DNA of 64,000 nt from Bradyrhizobium jicamae (GTDB lineage Bacteria; Pseudomonadota; Alphaproteobacteria; Rhizobiales; Xanthobacteraceae). The notes under the pieces are model-generated. The model ran no database searches. It was not told the origin of the DNA and worked only from the letters and a program-made list of their open reading frames with translations. The position numbers and the translations under genes are program-made. The stretch spans positions 42,530-106,529 of the forward strand of contig NZ_LLXZ01000064.1 in the NCBI RefSeq assembly GCF_001440395.1. Direction: 5' to 3'. This document shows, in pieces, positions 61,980 to 64,000 of this stretch (positions within the stretch are counted from its first letter, which is position 1; every line of letters starts with the position of its first letter).

Positions 61980-62534
61980 GTCTCAGGGGATGTACTACCC
62001 CTCTTCGGGTAGGAGAAGATGATGTTGCCAGAGCAACTCCTAGACGAACTGGGGATGTCTCTCAGACGAACGCCACGGCTTTGATAGAGTAAGCCGTGGA
62101 GCAGCACATCGATGAATAGTGCAAGGGGGCGGCTGGAGCCGGAGTCTCTTCGGAGGAAGACCAGACCATGAGTGATACTTCACCGCCCTTGCCTGTTGAG
62201 GCGGCACCTGACGAAACGAGCAACAGCCATGTCCGATGAAGGAGCCATCGACCCCGGGAGAGGAATGACACCCCAACAAAACGAACGCCCCAGAACGGGT
62301 CCTCCAACCACCCCATCGAGCCGGGGGCAGAAAGCAAAGAAGCTCGGAAGCGCTCGCCTAACGTAGGCAGAGGCCCCACTAGGCACCGGTGGTGCTAACG
62401 GCCCCGAAGCCACCCAGCACACCAACCTCTTGGGTGGGACGCCAAGGGCGTGGGTGACCCGGTAAGGAATGCCAGAGGCACTGGGGAGCATCGGCGCCGG
62501 GGGGCGTCAATGCGGTCTCAGCAGCCGGACAGGG
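61980..62534 (+). ncRNA. candidate large structured RNA (strand tentative)
   Basis: About 550 bases without a credible gene but packed with hairpins: CTACCC/GGGTAG (61995-62012), a perfect 9-bp stem CCACGGCTT/AAGCCGTGG (62073-62099), a TCTTCGGA tetraloop hairpin near 62139-62150, CACCC/GGGTG (62411-62436) and ACGCC-AAG-GGCGT (62439-62451). An AT-rich tract with TATAAA (61967-61973) lies just before it, suiting a plus-strand transcript starting near 61980. I do not recognise an Rfam class; group I/II intron cores, RNase P and tmRNA landmarks were not seen. Confidence 0.4.
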
Positions 62535-63293
62535 CTATATGCGCTGCTGCTCCAAGGCAGCTAAGCGACGCTGTAGGTTGATGACGGCCTTCGCGTCCCA
62601 CTGGAAGCCGCGCGGCGTCAACACCCCTCGATCATTGAGAGCAGCCGCGATGCTGCGAGCGGATTTTGGCCCCGCTTGCATAACAGCCTGAAGGCTCGCG
62701 CTCAGGCGCCTTGCCGTGTCGTCGGCCCTAGATTTCAGCGCTGAGACTGCGGCTCGATTGCCATACTGCTTTAGGTGGGCTGCACCGTTCGGGTTACCTA
62801 ACCGCTTGACTTCAGGATGTCCTAGCTGCCCGGTCTTGCTGATCCTTTCCTTGGCGACTGCGAGAGCAGCCCTTGTGCGTTCCGCAATCATCTCGCGCTC
62901 GTGCTCAGCGACTGCGGCTAGAATTGTGATGGTCAACCTATTGGCGTTCGGCAGATCACACGCGATAAACTCGATGCCGGCCCGCTCTAGCCCAGTGAGA
63001 AAGTGAACGTCGCGAGAGAGCCGGTCGAGCTTAGCGATAACCAGTGTGGCCCGCGCATTGCGAGCGTGATCGATGCTCTTGATCAACTGCGGGCGTTCAT
63101 CCCGCTTTCCGCTCTCGACCTCCACATACTCTGCTAGCAGCGCCCCGGTCGCAGCGACCCGCGAGAGATAATCCCTTACAGCTCGCCTTTGCGCTTCGAT
63201 GCCCAACCCATGGAGGCCCTGGGACTCTCGCGATACGCGGAGATAGGAAATGAAACGAGGCGCATTTCGACCGTTCTGAGCTTGTTTCGCCAT
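62535..63293 (-). CDS. serine recombinase (resolvase/invertase family)
   Basis: A 252-residue resolvase. The catalytic Ser is in FISYLRVSRESQG, and Arg-bearing helices are in LVIAKLDRLSRDVHFLTGLE and AAVAEHEREMIAERTRAAL. A recombinase DNA-binding tail follows (SIAAALNDRGVLTPRG, helix-turn-helix). It could resolve or integrate the accessory region. Its stop abuts the structured segment. Confidence 0.9.
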   Translation of the reverse strand: MAKQAQNGRNAPRFISYLRVSRESQGLHGLGIEAQRRAVRDYLSRVAATGALLAEYVEVESGKRDERPQLIKSIDHARNARATLVIAKLDRLSRDVHFLTGLERAGIEFIACDLPNANRLTITILAAVAEHEREMIAERTRAALAVAKERISKTGQLGHPEVKRLGNPNGAAHLKQYGNRAAVSALKSRADDTARRLSASLQAVMQAGPKSARSIAAALNDRGVLTPRGFQWDAKAVINLQRRLAALEQQRI

Positions 63294-63558
63294 GTGATCC
63301 TCACTGTGCGGCGAATACGCTACTGAACGTTTGGCGATTGGCCATGCGATAAAACGACTCAGCTCCGCGGCCCGCGCGGTACCTCATTGTTATGAGGCGC
63401 CGAGAGCACGCGAGACGATCGCGGCTGCTTGGAAGCTAGCGGCGAGGTCCATTTCTTGCGGGGCCACGGGGGGAATGCACTCTGCCGCCGCCGCGAGGTC
63501 ACCTCTCAGCTAAGCTACCCCAATCGAATTGCGGCCGGAGACGGCACCATCTGAATAG

Positions 63559-64000
63559 TCAAGGACAGACAACGATTGGATGCGCCCGCGGAAATGGCGT
63601 GCCGTTGTGAGCACTAAAAACAACCTTACTGCCCACCTTCGCGGGCGCTGCGCCGTAAAGGCTATCATTATGATAAAAGATTTTCGCTCCGCGCGACGAA
63701 GTGACAAAACCGGTTGACCATTTCACTTCGCTGACTACCCCAAATTCGCGTGGGGCAAAATGAAAGCACAGTTCTTCGCAGGAACGCACTACGTCCAGAG
63801 CAACAGGCCGCTGCGCCTTATCGTACACAAGGCACTTCTCAACGATGCCAATGATTGAATTTGAAAGTGGCGTGTACTGAGCCTTCCCAGTTAAGAACCG
63901 TGGCCAGCTGAGCGGCTGCCGCTTCTCGACATTCACCGGAACCATCATGCCCTCACCAAAAGGGTATGCGCCTGTCATTAAGCGAAACATGAGTGCACCT
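63559..64000 (-). CDS. protein kinase C-lobe fused to a cold-shock-like domain (partial, runs off the window)
   Basis: The frame is open through the window edge; the first visible residues are GALMFRLMTGAYPFGEG, the helix-F/G region of a Ser/Thr protein kinase, then SIIGIVEKCLVYDKAQRPVA (the CL..D...RP motif). After residue about 90 comes a different fold, VSEVKWSTGFVTSSRGAKI and VGSKVVFSAHNG, matching the beta-strand pattern of a cold-shock OB domain to the stop. The N-lobe and catalytic loop lie beyond the window. The fusion is unusual; the kinase target is unknown. Confidence 0.6.
   Translation of the reverse strand, partial: GALMFRLMTGAYPFGEGMMVPVNVEKRQPLSWPRFLTGKAQYTPLSNSIIGIVEKCLVYDKAQRPVALDVVRSCEELCFHFAPREFGVVSEVKWSTGFVTSSRGAKIFYHNDSLYGAAPAKVGSKVVFSAHNGTPFPRAHPIVVCP

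Noticed and set aside
62208..62214. CTGACGA, part of a hammerhead ribozyme core
   Set aside because: No following GAAA with a stem II and no conserved cleavage-site partner found nearby.
62062..62491. Minus-strand frames of about 100 codons in the structured segment
   Set aside because: Residue composition (runs of Leu, Trp, Ser, Cys, Arg), lack of ribosome sites and mutual overlap argue against coding.
1..64000. CRISPR arrays, rRNA genes and complete insertion sequences
   Set aside because: No regularly spaced direct repeats, rRNA landmarks or transposase genes with terminal inverted repeats were seen; the tandem repeats at 52264-52719 are in-frame protein repeats.

Overview
The window looks like chromosome of a Bradyrhizobium-type alphaproteobacterium (Nitrobacteraceae). 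Coding is GC-rich and dense. Several families of intergenic palindromes that I associate with Bradyrhizobium/Rhodopseudomonas genomes recur. Gene content fits: two ABC importers, CoA-dependent catabolism, an RND pump, an IalB-like protein and a TonB-ExbB-ExbD system. The genus is inferred from style and gene content, not proven.

Core part, about 1-40.7 kb. (i) An Hsp70-like ATPase and an AhpD-like protein. (ii) A minus-strand acyl-CoA catabolic cluster (2.5-8.1 kb): DUF35 protein, thiolase-like protein, acyl-CoA dehydrogenase broken by a one-base frameshift, CoA-transferase and thiolase. (iii) A sugar-acid regulon (8.2-20.2 kb): KDPG-type aldolase, 2-keto-sugar kinase, DenD-like dehydrogenase and a sugar ABC importer on the minus strand; divergently a LacI regulator, an IlvD/Edd dehydratase and two SDRs. 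Two near-identical operators (GGTAGCGCTACC type) lie in the two promoter regions and tie the halves together. (iv) A GFA protein, a site-2 protease and an AraC regulator divergent from a branched-chain-type ABC importer with an aldehyde dehydrogenase (21.9-29 kb). (v) TonB/ExbD/ExbB preceded by a decayed PKHD-hydroxylase gene (29-31.8 kb). (vi) An RND efflux adaptor and pump, IalB, arylsulfatase and a TetR regulator.

At 40.7 kb a tRNA-Gln(CTG) gene carries an integrated element. A 46-bp direct repeat of the tRNA 3' end (40773-40818 and 51114-51159) bounds 10.4 kb. Inside are a tyrosine integrase, an excisionase-like gene, a P4-type prim-pol/helicase with a long inverted repeat beside it, two cold-shock-domain proteins, a small-terminase-like protein and a terminase large subunit split into ATPase and nuclease genes. 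No capsid, portal or tail gene is present. I read it as a phage-satellite-like element that keeps replication and packaging functions, with a two-gene cargo (DUF4145 and a zinc-ribbon protein) next to attL.

Right of attR (51.2-64 kb) is a second accessory region, more AT-rich in places. It has a large membrane patatin-like phospholipase whose N-terminus is a recent in-frame triplication, an unknown 692-aa protein and a HEPN/AbiU2-like protein. It continues with a divergent protein carrying family-A-polymerase-like motifs, a zinc-finger partner, a degenerate LAGLIDADG-like protein, a roughly 550-nt protein-free but strongly structured segment (candidate ncRNA), a serine recombinase and, cut by the window end, a protein kinase fused to a cold-shock-like domain. 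This stretch is the least explained and the best place to look for something undescribed.
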